A stretch of DNA of 64,000 nucleotides from Aquarana catesbeiana (taxonomy: Eukaryota > Chordata > Amphibia > Anura > Ranidae), in NCBI RefSeq assembly GCF_042186555.1, contig NC_133336.1, forward strand, positions 189,812,073 through 189,876,072, in the 5' to 3' direction. A program made the translations under genes and the position numbers. A model generated the notes under the pieces. It did not search any database. It saw only the letters and a program-made list of their open reading frames with translations, and was not told where the DNA came from. Below, piece by piece: positions 20,895-32,720 of the stretch; the stretch's first letter is position 1; each line of letters starts with the position of its first letter.

Positions 20895-22330
20895 TCCGCA
20901 CACCTCCATAGAGGAACGCCACGACCGCTCATTGTGTTCTGTGGGCAGATCTCCACGTCTGAACAGGAAGAGATACAGAGGAGCATAGGAGGAAATTTTA
21001 GAGGATTTTATATTGTTGCTTTTATACTGAAACTAATTTTAGAAGAGCGTGGGTACTGCGAGGCCTTCACCTTTATTACCCTGACATGTCTCCTCCGTGC
21101 ACCCCTCTGATTCTGGTTCCACTTTTGTTACTTTCTGGGTTACTCCCTGTCCAGTAAAAGTGCTTCAGGGGATATTTCACTTTTACAGAAAAAAACGTAA
21201 AGGGGAACTAACCGTGTACACACTCCCCCTATGCTGTACTTACCTGCAGGAACGCTGAGCTGTCAGTGCCCACGCAGCCAATCCAACGGTCCAGGGATTG
21301 GAATTCCCTGCTCTTCTCCCTCTTCCCTGCGCTTCCAGGACAGATCAGAGCGACTCTTGATTGGTCAGCGCCGCCACAGTGCATCGCTCTGATCCAACAC
21401 AGAAAGAAGAAGGAGAAACGCACTTCAAGCTCAGCAGCACCAGAGGTGAAGTAGAGTGGGAAGCAGGGAGGGTGTTGGGGCCGGTCCACACCCGGGAATC
21501 GTGCTGCAACGAGCTGTGCGTTTCACATGCAGTTCTGCTCGGTGCGTTTTTGGCCCAATCATTTTTGCACACACTACTTTTGGAAACTCACAGCAACCAT
21601 ATCGCACGTTCCTTCTGTACCTTGCAATCTGATTCGGATTAAACACGCTGCGTTTGCAACTTGAGTTTGGGAGCGTTGTTAACTTAATACTGACACCCGC
21701 TGCAGATCACAACTGCAGTGCGTTTTCTACCATGGAGCGTGAAATACACACAGAATTCAGGTGTAAACTGGCCCTTAGATCACCTTTACATTTAATCTAT
21801 AAAGGTGACCTGACACTTTCAGGGGCGCTCTCATTGGACAGAAGACTGACCGGTAACTGGGGGCTTAGCTCACAAGTAGAAGTCAAGGTTCTGATTGAAG
21901 CAGTGAAACTAAATCAGAGAGGTGCACAAAGGAGCCCCCCCCTAACTAAAGGAACAGATGTCTTTTTGGTTTCTGCTTTTGGAACGTTTTAAATAGCAGG
22001 CTGATATGGATACCGGTTTGGTTTGCCGTAGCGGCCGGATTGCCTTATCTACTCTGGTCCCGGTATGAGAGGCTGTGGGGAAAAATGGACCTACCAGGAC
22101 CAGCAAGAACAGCATTTCCTACAGACACTAAAGTGGAGTCTCCGGTGGTCCGGCCTTGGAGTGCCTCCCCCCCCGTTTTATTGTTTTAGACATAATCCAG
22201 TTCTGTAGCGCTAATTGTAAGACTGGAGCAAAGCAGATAAGATGCTAAAATGGACACACACACAGTACAATATCCTAAAGGATGTCTAAACCCAAAGACC
22301 AAAATGTGATCTATTGCAGCATTCCGCTCC
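20895..22330 (+). other. POLR3GL 3' untranslated/flanking sequence
   Basis: Directly follows the stop codon. No AATAAA with a convincing context is seen. 21470-21780 looks like a small MITE: ggtccacacccgggaatc at the left and a loosely inverted caggtgtaaactggccc at the right. 22010-22330 holds nothing recognised. Where the transcript ends cannot be decided here. Confidence 0.4.
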
Positions 22331-22732
22331 TGAGATGTGACCGCTGCATTCGTTTATCTTTTGCAGGCTACGAACACTTTCAGCAAGTACAGAAAAAAAG
22401 ACTTTTTGATCCTGCACCAATATGAAAATTCTGGTGCCAAAACTAAAACCGAAAATTCAGGATGCACTTTGCTGAAACCGAAACGGATAGTTTTAAAAAA
22501 AAATAAAAATGTAAATTTAATTAATGTGGCCGATATTTTTGCATCGATGTCAATAGGATGCAATTTTGCATTGAAGTCACCAGGGGGCGTTTTTGCATTG
22601 AAGTCAATAGGACCCGATTTTGCAATAAAATTAATGGGACATGATTCTGCATTGAAGTCACTAGGGGGCGTTTTTGCATTGAAGTTAATGGGACACGATT
22701 TTGCATTAACCATTAAGTTAAAGTTTTTCATT

Positions 22733-23192
22733 AAAGCGGAGTTCCACACAAAAATGGAACTTCCGCTTTTCGGAACCCTCCCCCCCCTCCGGTGTCACAT
22801 TTGGCACCTTTCAGGGGGGAGGGGGGGGGTGCAGATACCTGTCTAAGACAGGTATTTGCACCCACTTCCGGCATAGACTCCCGACCGCACTGTCTGCTGG
22901 GAACACACAGCTCCCAGGAGAGAGCGGGGACCACTTGGGACGCGCAGCGCGACTCGCGCAGTAGGGAACCGGGAAGTGAAGCCGCAATGCTTCACTTCCT
23001 GATTCCCTCACCTAGGATGGTGGCGGCAGCTGCCAAGAACCGAGCGGGTTCTCGGCGTCCCCTGCCGACATCGCTGGACCCTGGAACAGGTAAGTGGCCA
23101 TGTATTAAAAGTCAGCAGCTGCAGTATTTGTAGCTGCTGGCTTTTAATATTTTTTTTTTTTTTGGCGGTGTGGGTGAACCCCCGCTTTAAGT
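22733..23192. mobile_element. TTAA-flanked palindromic element (~455 bp)
   Basis: Starts ttaaagcggagttccacac and ends gtgaacccccgctttaa, inverted ends including TTAA. It contains a GC-rich core with inner inverted repeat (acctgtctaagacaggta). The TTAA boundary suggests a piggyBac- or Kolobok-like MITE, which is inference. No coding capacity. Confidence 0.7.
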
Positions 23193-24213
23193 TAGAAACT
23201 TTTTTTTTTTTTTGCTAGAAAATGACTTAGAACCCTCAAACATTATACATTTTTTTTCTAACACCCTAGAGAATAAAATGGTGGTCGTTGCAATACTTTC
23301 CGCCACACCGTATTTGCGCAGCAGTCTTATAAGCGCACTTTTTTTGGAAAATATACACTTTTTTGAATTAAAAAATAAGATAGCCCAATTTTTTTTTATA
23401 TTGTGAAAGATAATATTACGCCGAGTAATTGATACCCAACATGTCACGCTTCAAAATTGCGCCCGCTCGTGGAATGGCGACAAACTTTTACCCTTAAAAA
23501 TCTCCATAGGCAACATTTAAAAAATTCTACAGGTTACATGTTTTGAGTTACAGATGAGGTCTAGTGCTAGAATTATTGCTCTCACTCTACCGATCGCTGA
23601 GATACCTCACGTTTTGTTTGAACACCGTTTTCATATGCGGGCGCTACTCGCGTATTTTTTCGCGTTTATTTTTACACTGTTCTTTTTAAAAAAAAAATGT
23701 GTCACTTTTATTCCTATTACAAGGAATGTAAACATCTCTTGTAATAGAAAAAAGCATGACAGGTCCTCTTAAATATGAGATCTGGGGTCAAAAAAATCTC
23801 AGATCTCATATTTACATTTAAATGCAATAAAAAAAAAAATTGTCATTTAAAAAAATTATTAAAAAAAAAATGTCCCTTTAAGAGCTATGGGCGGGATTGA
23901 CGTTTTGATGACGCTTCCGCCCTGCATTGTTATGGAGACGGGTGGAGACCATCTTCCCCTCACTCGTCTCCATGCCTAAAAGGGAGACGATCCGATCGCC
24001 TCCGTCGCTGCCGATGGCTCCGGTAAGCAGCGGCGGGGGGGGGGGCCCCTCTCATAAAAGTGATCTTGCGGCGAATCCTCCACAGAGACCACTTTTATCT
24101 GAAAGCAAACAGTCGGCCGCAGAAGGGGATACCGGGGTTATGGCAGCTATGGCAACAATATTCCTCTTCAAAGTTAGGATGTTTATCGGCGTGCGGCGGT
24201 CTGTAAGTGGTTA
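23193..24213. mobile_element. Large non-autonomous element, TTAA-type family
   Basis: Shares phrases with the inverted copy at 42180-43005: gtggtcgttgcaata here versus tattgcaacgatcg there, plus aatctccataggc and gtgacactt-type pieces. It ends tctgtaagtggttaaag, a terminus like those near 32710, 34640 and 35410. An internal palindrome lies at 23779-23812 (gagatctggggtc with its inverse). No coding capacity seen. Confidence 0.6.
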
Positions 24214-24488
24214 AAGTCACTAGGGGGCGTTTTTGTGCATTGAAGTCTATAGGACGCGATTTTGCATTGAAGTCAATGGGACACGTTTTTGCATTGACGT
24301 CAATGGGATACGATTTTGCATTGAAGAGAGTAGGATGCAATTTTGCATTGAAGTCAATGGGACGCAGCATGCCTATATCTGCACTTTTTTTTTCTAAAAA
24401 AATATTTTAACTATAATCTGAAACAAAACAATTTGTACGAGGGCCCTTATACTAATTAGGGGCCCCTCCCTCAATCTGCAGCCTAGAA

Positions 24489-24633
24489 CAGGGGTCTCCA
24501 AACTACGGCCCTCCAGTTGTTCAGGAACTACCATTCCCATCATGCCTAGTCATATCTGTGAATGTCAGAGTTTTATGACTTATGGGACATGTAGTTCTGC
24601 AACAGCTGGAGGGCCGTGTCTTGGAGATCCCTG
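24489..24633. mobile_element. hAT-type MITE (145 bp)
   Basis: Inverted ends caggggtctccaaactacgg and its mirror near 24610-24633 (ggccgtgtcttggagatccctg). The flanks gcctagaa and gtctagag match at 6 of 8 positions, consistent with an aged 8 bp duplication. Internal inverted tagtt/aacta pieces (gttcaggaactacc and gtagttctgcaac). Confidence 0.82.
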
Positions 24634-24641
24634 GTCTAGAG

Positions 24642-25321
24642 AATGAATGCTGGCATCTGATTGGTTGTTGTGGACAGTAGGAGCCGATGTTTAATCAGAC
24701 GTTTGATACATAAATTCTAACAAGTGTGGTTACAGAGGACGGCCTGGATATGTTATAGACCTCAATACTTTCTATAGTTTACAGTTTCATACGGGAATAC
24801 AGAGTCCAGGTTTGTATATATTGGATGTACATTTTATACTTTTATATATTTTAAACACGTGATACCTTTCTGCTTCATTAAAAACCAAGATCCTGCTAAA
24901 TCTTCAACTTTTGAAAGGAGTGTGGAAAGGTTAGAAGCTGTCAGTTGGGTGGATGATGACCCCCGGCCCCCCCATAACAATAGTCAGAGCTAGAGATAGC
25001 CTGCTCAGGTCCAAGTGCTGTCACTGTCATCCTATTTCCAGAAGCCCCACTCCATTACAGCAATGGACAAAGCGGGGAGGGGGGTTATCGGGAGACACTG
25101 CCACTTTGTCCTAAATGGGTAAAGTGGCAGTTTCTCTTTTAAGATACCAGCTATAGGTCTTTGGTGGAGTTTAGATTGGAGTCGCTGCCCATTGAACTGG
25201 TATTAACATTTTCCTTTTACAGCCAGCTTCTAGCAACAAAGTGCTTTAGGATGACAGGCCAGCAGAGGGCGCTGCTGTAGCATTAGTTGGTTTGTGAGCT
25301 CTGTATACTGTGTATATACTG
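24642..25321. other. No recognised feature
   Basis: AT-moderate sequence without clear genes or repeats. An ATTAAA occurs at 24877 (see rejected list). Confidence 0.35.
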
Positions 25322-25677
25322 TACACTATATTGTCAAAAGTATTGGGACACATGCCTTTACACGAACATTAATGGCATTCCAGTTTTAGTCCGGTGGGTT
25401 CAAGATTGAGTTGGCCCACCCTTTGCAGCTATAAAAGCTTCAACTCTTCTGGGAAGGCCATCTACAAGGTTTAGGAGTCTGTCTATGGGAATGTTTGACC
25501 ATTCTTCCAGCAGCGCATTTGTGAGGTCAGGCACTGGTGTTGGATGAGAAGGCCTGGCTCGCAGTCTCCGCTCTAATTCATCCCAATGGTGTTCTATCGG
25601 GTTGAGGTCAGGACTCTGGGGAAGGCCAGTCAAGTTCCTCCACCCTAGGCGCCCCAATACTTTTGACAATATCGTGT
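25322..25677 (-). mobile_element. Internally deleted Tc1-like element (~355 bp)
   Basis: Left end tacactatattgtcaaaagt, right end cttttgacaatatcgtgt. Only the transposase C-terminus remains, on the - strand (25400-25650: LPQSPDLNPIEHHWDELERR, including the catalytic Glu), plus both ends. The 5' two thirds have been deleted. Same family as 944-1864. Confidence 0.88.
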
Positions 25678-25690
25678 GTGTGTGTGTGTA

Positions 25691-26150
25691 CAGTGGAACC
25701 TTGGATTACGAGCATAATCCGTTCCAGCAGAATGCTTGTAATCCAAAGCACTCGCATATCAATGCGAGTTTCCCCATAGAAGTCAATGGAAACTAAGATA
25801 ATTTGTTCCGCATTGACTTCTATTGCATGCAATACCGCATGTGGCCAGAGGTGGGGGGAGTGCTGGAGAGCCTCGGAAATACTCGGGGACAGCTCGGCTG
25901 ATCTCGGAAACACTCAGGAACGGAGTATTTCTGAGTGTTCCCGAGTATTTCCGAATGGCTCTGAACCGTTCCGAGTGTCACCGGCACCCCCGAACCTCTG
26001 GCCAAATGTGGTACTGCACACCCCATTAGCTTGAATTCTGCTTGTTTTGCAAGACGACACTCGCAAACTGAGTCAGAATTAAAAAAAAAAAAGTTGCTCG
26101 TATTTTAAAAAGCTTGTTAACCACATTACTCGTAAACCAAGGTTCCACTG
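25691..26150. mobile_element. mariner-type MITE (460 bp) with inner hairpin
   Basis: TA flanks both ends. Inverted ends are cagtggaaccttgg and ccaaggttccactg, extended by ttacgagc-type sub-repeats. Inside, 25851-26003 is a separate imperfect hairpin starting ggccagaggt and ending acctctggcc, with ctcggaa/ttccgag repeats. No coding capacity. Confidence 0.85.
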
Positions 26151-26152
26151 TA

Positions 26153-26162
26153 TGTGTGTGTG

Positions 26163-26221
<59 letters not shown>
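26153..26221. repeat. (TG)n/(TA)n microsatellite
   Basis: TG repeats passing into about 28 TA repeats, directly after the mariner MITE. Confidence 0.9.
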
Positions 26222-26225
<4 letters not shown>

Positions 26226-26329
26226 ACACAGATTGGTTGCTGTGCATAGCTGGACATAATGCATCATGGTTCACCTTGGCTGCCTTAATAAAGCCTGCAG
26301 GTCTATCCTAGGGTCCCCACACACATTAC

Positions 26330-27717
26330 TAGGGCTGCAACTAACGATTATTTTCATAATCGATTAATTGGCCGATTATTGTTTCGATTAATCGGTTAAT
26401 AACCTTAAAAAAAAAAGTGTGGTGTATAATTTAGTTAATATGTAAAGTTTTAAAAGGCAATTTATTCTTAAATATTTCTATGCAGTGGTAGATATAAATA
26501 ACCAACTATATGGTTAGGGAGCAAAATATCGAATCCACACTGAGAATAACAGAGGAGATATACTGTATATACTATTAGAGGAGAGATATACTGTATATAC
26601 TATTAGAGGAGATATACTGTATATACTATTAGAGGAGATATACTGTATATACTATTAGAGGAGATATACTGTATATACTATTAAAGGGTGAATCTGGTAA
26701 ATATCATCAGACTCGGAGATCACATTTTTTTATTTAAAAGAAACAAATGTCTTCCTTAAAAAAAAAAATGTAATTTTAAGAACGTTCGTTCGATTTTCTA
26801 ATCATTAGTGGGGTAAAATCGACGTTCATTTTCAACCATAGTGACGGGAAAATTTGGAAATAATAGAAAATTTCTTGGTCAAAGGAATTTTCAGACAGTG
26901 TATGTGATTTTCGTTCAGAAATTTACATTTGTTTTAAAAACAGAATGTTAAAAACAAGTGAAAATTTCAAACATTCTTTCATTCAGCGAATGTACAAAGA
27001 TTTTTCGTCTGAATATTCTCGTCTGAGAATTGATCGGTGTGGCCAGCATAAGGCTCGGTACACACCTATGCAGTTTGCTTTTGATCTGTTTCTGCAGTGC
27101 TTTTTGCTGTGCGTTGTTATTTTTGCGCACGTGATTTTGCTGCGATTTGCGTTTTTTTTTTTTTTTGGACAATTTGTCGTTGAGCAGATTAAAAAAAACA
27201 CAAATTGCTGCAAAAACACATTACATGCTCTTCTGCAGCTTCTCCATTGAAGTATATTAAACCAAAAAAGCACAGTTTTGAGTTAAAAAAATCCTTGACC
27301 CTTTCCAAATACGCAGCGGCTGAAAAAAGCATAGATGTGAACGTGTCCCATAGGAAACCATGTAAATGAACTGTAGTGCGTTTCTGCAAAAAGCACCAAA
27401 AAACACATCGGTGTGAACCAGGTCTAAGATGTTTAGTAATATAATGAGGTTAAAAAAACTAAAATTAGCCCTTTATAGTACAAAAAAAAAAAAAAAAAAA
27501 GCAGATAATCGCTAATGTAAGGGGTTCATTTTTTTTTACTGTAGAACTGTGAAAGTAATATTTACAGTAGCGATTTGCTCTTTTTGCACTATAAAGGACT
27601 AATTTTCTTTTTTTAACCCAATTATGTTACTGGCCGATTATTCGATTATGAAACTAGTAATCGATTAATTTCATAATCGATTAGTTGTCGATTAATCGAT
27701 TAGTTGTTTCAGCCCTA
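26330..27717. mobile_element. Non-autonomous hAT element (1388 bp)
   Basis: A perfect 8 bp target duplication CACATTAC lies at 26322-26329 and 27718-27725. The ends are tagggctgcaactaac and tagttgtttcagccctac. Subterminal ATCGATTA-type motifs repeat at both ends. Inside are a short array (gaggagatatactgtatata repeated about five times, 26565-26690) and a possible nested MITE near 27050-27425 (ggctcggtacacacctatg versus acacatcggtgtgaacc). No transposase found. Confidence 0.88.
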
Positions 27718-28037
27718 CACATTACAATCTGATTATACAATCTCCTTTTAGATCTACCAACAACTATAGTTCAAGCGCCTGCCCGATTGTATAGATTATG
27801 TAGGTCCTCCTATTACATAGTTTTCGTAAAGTTGATTGAATGGAGATTGTATGGCCAGAGTGTAACATGTATGGTGAGCCCCAGGCTTTTTTATGCACAT
27901 TTTAGGTGCCATGCATATTTTTATGTTTGTGTTAATGGTGTGTGCTTTTGTATGTCATAAGATTGGTTTAATGTGAAACTACATCTTTTCACCCCAAATT
28001 CCAACAAGAAATAAAAAAAAAAAAATGTAATGTGTCA

Positions 28038-28041
<4 letters not shown>

Positions 28042-28108
<67 letters not shown>

Positions 28109-28116
28109 AAAGCAAA

Positions 28117-28196
<80 letters not shown>
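28042..28196. repeat. (TA)n tract with mirrored aaaagcaaaaaaatt motifs
   Basis: Long TA runs. aaaagcaaaaaaattata near 28107 is mirrored by tataattttttttgcttttt at about 28188, so the tract folds into a hairpin. 28210-28845 holds no recognised gene or repeat. Confidence 0.85.
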
Positions 28197-28198
<2 letters not shown>

Positions 28199-28849
28199 TT
28201 TGCTTTTTCATTTCCTCTGGGTTTAGCGACTTTATTTCCGTTCGATCTATCAGTTGACATCAGGAGGTATGGTATAAAAAAACGGTCATTGGGCTTTCCT
28301 TGTATGCAGTTCTTCTCACTGAGGATGCCGACAGCTGAACTGGGCATGACTTCCAGTGACATTCAGCTCCCCAGGGACCTTCACTGTCCTAGAGCCACCC
28401 ATCCAGAACATCCCAAGCCAGGTCCTGTGCCTAGTGCACACATGTGTCTCATAGTAATTACTTTCATGAGTAATGGGGGAGAGGGACAGGACATGCAACA
28501 TATGCCCTGTGCACTATGATGACGTTTTTTGGGCGTACTCCATACTCTTAAAGTCCACTACTGGTTTAATTACACAATCCCCATGACTAAGCTCCGGGGG
28601 GCTGAGTAAAACGTGTTTGGGGTGTGGCCTGGGTCCAGGCTGAAGTTGCCACTCCATTCATTGCAGCAGGACACCGTAGATGTGCGACTTCCGGGGGTCA
28701 CCCTTCTTTCCTTGAACCTTTGCAGGAGCCAGGACGGGCTCCATCCACTGTCAGCACTCTAGCAACAGCTGCGGATGCACTGTCTACATACCCTCTCCCT
28801 ATCGAGCCTGATCGGCCCACACACTTTTCCTAGGTCACGGTTAATTTAC

Positions 28850-30870
28850 ACAACATGGCCAAAAAGGCTGACCATCACACCTATATGAAGTTGTTGGACA
28901 TTTCATTCTAAAATCATATCTATTAATATGGAAAAACTCCCCCCTTCCCTTTGCAGCTATATCTCCCACTCTTCGGTGAAGCCTTTCTCGAAGATTTTGG
29001 AGTGTGTATGTGGGAATTTGAGTACATTCACACAACAGAACAATTGTGAGGTCAGGGACCTGTTGGATGTTGGATGAGAAGACCTGGACCACCATCAGCA
29101 TTCCAGTTCCTCCCAAAGGTGTTCAGTAGGGTTGAGGCCAGAGCTCTGTGTAGAAAAGTCGAGGCCCTCCACACCAAATTGGTCAAACCAAGTTTTTATG
29201 GAGCTGGCCACCATTTATGAGGTCAGGTACTGGTGTTAGATGAGAAGACCTGGCCTGAAATCAGTGTTCAAATTCATCCCAAAGGTGTTCAGTAGGGTTG
29301 AAATCACGGCTCTGTGCAGGAAACTCGAGTTCCTCCACAGAAAGCACATCAAACCATGTCTTTATGGAGCTGGTCACAATTTACAACATCAGATAATGAT
29401 GTTGAATGAGAAGACTTGCCTTGAATTCATCCATCCAAAGGTGTTCAGTAGGGTTGAGGTTAGGGATCTGTGTAGGAAACTCGAGGCCCTCCACACCAAA
29501 TTCATCAAACCATGCCATCGTGGAGCTGGCCACCATATAAGAGGTCAGTTACCAATGTAGGATTCGAGGACCTGGCTTGAAATTAATGTTCCAATTCATC
29601 CAAAAAGGTGCTCAGTAGAGTTGAGGTCAGGGCTCTGCAGGAAACTTAAGGCCCTCCACACCAAACTGGTCAAGGCATGTCATGGAGCTGGCCACCATTT
29701 ATGAGGTCAGGTACCAATGTTGGGTGAGAAAACCTGGCTTGAAATCAGTGTTCCAATTCATCCTAATGGTGTTCAGTAAGGTTGAGATCAGAGCTCTGTG
29801 CAGGACACTTGAGTTCCAAAGGTTTTCAGCAGAGTGTAAGTCAGGGCACTGCAGGACTCTCAAGGCACTCCACCCAAAACTGGTCAAACCATGTCTTTAT
29901 GGAGCTGGCCACCATTTATGAGGTCAGGTATTGATGTTGGATGAGAAAACACGGCTTGAAATCAGTGTTTCAATTCATCCCAAAGATGCTCAGTAGGGTT
30001 TAAAACAGGGATCTGTGCAGGAAACTCAAGGCCCTCCACACCAATTTCAATAAACCATGCCTTTATGGAGCTGGCCACCATTTATGAGGTGGTTTATTCA
30101 TTTATGAATGAGAAGACCTGGCTTGAAATCAACATTCTAATTCATCCCAAAGGTATTCAGGTGGGTTGAGGTCAGGGCTCTATACAGGCCCCTTGTGTTC
30201 CTCAACACCAAACTCATCAATCCATGTCTTTATGGAGATGATCACAATTTATGAGATCAGGTAATAGTTGCATAGTTGGTAAGGTTAAATAAAAGCAACA
30301 GTCTATCCAGTTCAACATGTGTAGGTGTGTGTGTAGAAAAATAATTTCCCATATCCCCTTATATTGTTTTCGCTAAGATGCACGTAATGGTGTTGGATGA
30401 AAAGACTTGGCTTGAAATCAGTGTTTTAACTCATCCCAAAGGTGTTCAGTAGGGTAGATATGCAGAAAACTCAAGGTCCTTCACACCAAACTGGTCAAAC
30501 CATGTCATTTTGGAGCTGGTCACCATTTATGAGGTATTGATATTGGATTTCGAAGACTTTGCTTAAAATCAATGTTCCAATTCATCCCAAAGATGCTCAG
30601 TAGGGTTGAAGTCAGGGCTTTGTACCAGAAACTCAAAGTCCTCCATGCCAAGCTGGTCAAACCATGTCTTTATGGAGCTGGCCACCATTTATGAGGTCAG
30701 GTATTGATGTTGAATGAAAAGAATTGGCTTGTAATCAGTGTTCCAATTCATTCCAAAAGGTGTTCAGTAGGGTTGAGATCAAAGCTCTGTTCAGCACACT
30801 TGAGTTTCTCCTCCACATCAAACTCATCAAACCATGTCTATATGGAGCTGTATTGGTGCAAAGGGCAACG
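28850..30870 (-). repeat. Satellite-like array derived from a Tc1 transposase gene
   Basis: 28850-29190 is the 3' end of a Tc1-like element (gctgaccatcacacctatat; ttgcagctatatctccca). From about 29040, roughly ten units of about 157-172 bp follow. Each contains gaggtcaggta, gagaagacctgg, attcatcccaaaggtgttca, gtagggttgaggtcagggct, aggccctccacacc and ccatgtctttatggagctgg. These phrases are the antisense of a Tc1 transposase region just before its catalytic Glu; compare 1140-1310 and 25500-25640. Anchors occur near 29198, 29355, 29512, 29672, 29889, 30058, 30224, 30500, 30662 and 30834. Confidence 0.87.
30263..30378. repeat. Short interspersed repeat fragment inside the array
   Basis: ttgcatagttggtaaggtta with aataaaagcaacagtctatc and cagttcaac is a diverged copy of the repeat seen inverted at 44024-44104. 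It interrupts one unit of the transposase-derived array, so it inserted after the array formed. Confidence 0.6.
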
Positions 30871-30879
30871 GAAAAGGGT

Positions 30880-31640
30880 CTTCCCACAAAGTGGGAAACT
30901 AATAATTGTCTTTATATGCTGTTGCATTAACAGTACTTTTGACCGGACCATGCATTCTTGGCCATATCATGTTTGTTTTTCGGATGCTGGGCAAGGCTGT
31001 TGTTTGCTATTTGTATCGCAGTTGCTTTCTTCTCCCCTAGGTAGCACCATTTCCCTCATTCTCCATACAAACCACATCATTAATCATGCTGCAAATGAAA
31101 GATAATTACAGTCATGATCCAGCAGTGTGACTGAGGGTTTTAGGAGGTCCCCACCCTTCCTCTGGCCACACAGCCCTTATCACCTGACTCTGCACTGTAA
31201 TACATTATATGGTATATCATTAAAAATGTTTTTGGTTGAACAGTGTAAAAATGAAAGTTTGGTGCAATAATCATTTGTGTGTAATCAGCTTTACAATTAC
31301 AGCCTACAATCACCGTTTTACAATCCCTCAACCAGCATTCCTCATACTTGGAATATTCCAAGCTTTAAAGCTGACCTCCAGCCTTTCCCTTTAGTTTTGC
31401 ATAGTTGTATCTGCTCCTCTCCTGGACCACAATGGCTTACTCTGATTTCAACTCACACTGTGAGCTTCTCACAGTGTGCATAACTCCTCCCATGCTGTGA
31501 TGTTTTCAGGAAGGTATGTACAGCACCCTGCCAGGCCCCTTCCACCAGATCTGCTTACAATACATAGGGAAGCTTAGAGACCGAGTGATGATGTCACTAG
31601 GCCTACGATAAGGTATGTTATGAACATAGAAAGGTTGGGT
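30880..31640. other. No recognised feature
   Basis: No gene or repeat recognised. 31340-31560 is moderately GC-rich without convincing exon structure. Confidence 0.35.
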
Positions 31641-31644
31641 TCAA

Positions 31645-32720
31645 CCACTTCAATACTGGGCACTTTCGCCCCTTCCTGCCCAGGCCAATTTTCAGCTTTC
31701 AGCGTTGTTGCACTTTGAATGACAATTGCGCAGTCATACAACACTACGCAAACTAAATTCTTATAATTTTCTTCCCACAAATAGAACTTTCTTTTGGTGG
31801 TATTTGATCACTGCTGGGTTTTTTATTTTTTTCTATACAAATTAAAAAAGACCACATTTTTTGAAAAAAAAAAAGTTTTTTTTTTGTTTCTGTTATAAAA
31901 TTTTGTTTTCTCCTTCACTGATGGGCACTGATGAGACTGCACTAATGGACACTGATGAGGCGGCACTAATCAGGAGGCACTGATATGTAGAATTGATGGG
32001 CACTGATATGCACTGACAGGCGGCACTGATGGGCACTGATAGGCGGCACTAATAGGTGACACTGATGGGCACTAATAGGTGACACTGATGGGCACTAATA
32101 GGTGGCACTGATGGGCACTAATAGGTGGCACTGGATAGGCAGCACTGATATGTAGAATTGATGGGCACCAATAGGCTACACTGATATGCTGCAGTGACAG
32201 GCGGCACTAATAGGTGACACTGATGGGCACTAGTAGGTGGCACTGGATAGGCAGCACTGATGAGGAGGTACTGACAGGCATTACTGATTGGCATCTGAAG
32301 GGCACTGACAGGCATTACTGATGGGGCACTGATTGGCACATTTATGGGCACTGACAGGCGTTACTGATGGGGCACAGACTGGCAGCTGATGGGCACCACT
32401 CATGGGGGCTGCGCTGATGATGATTATCAGCGCAGACCCCCCCCCCCCCCGACAGGGAGAGCTACCGATTGGCTCTCCCTGTCAGCGCGAACCGAGAAAA
32501 GCCGTTTACCGGAATTTCCTGGTTCTCGCGATGATTGGTCACAGCTGATCACGTGGTAAGGAGCCTCCATCAGAGGCTCCGTACCACAATCGGAGATGCG
32601 GTGTGTCAGACCACCGATCGCCCTGGCTCATTGTCCTGAAAGATGTCCTATGACGTCCAGTCGGGATAACGGAACCACCGCACCCCGTCATTCTGCTATA
32701 GGCCGGACGGGAAGTGGTAA
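31645..32720. mobile_element. Non-autonomous element, accacttc-ended family, with inner minisatellite
   Basis: Starts aaccacttcaatactgggca and ends ccggacgggaagtggtaaa, mirrored termini. The middle (31915-32400) is a degenerate array of gatgggcactgataggtggc. A GC-rich part with inverted agagctaccgattggctc text follows (32440-32480). The same layout recurs at 34261-35418 and in part at 53950-55080. Confidence 0.72.

Larger units (their letters stand above)
22540..24372. repeat. ~27 bp minisatellite split by inserted elements
   Basis: The unit ttttgcattgaagtcaatgg with gacacga occurs about seven times at 22550-22733 and six times at 24214-24372. The two halves were one array, now separated by the TTAA-type elements at 22733-24213. 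Confidence 0.85.

Noticed and set aside
22354..22749. - strand frame with repeated FNAKTPPSDFNAESCPI
   Set aside because: Translation of the ~27 bp minisatellite (nine codons per unit).
24877..24882. ATTAAA as the POLR3GL poly(A) signal
   Set aside because: It lies 4 kb past the stop codon beyond several transposons. Plausible in context but nothing ties it to this transcript.
28040..28200. Frames rich in Tyr and Ile
   Set aside because: Translation of TA dinucleotide repeats.
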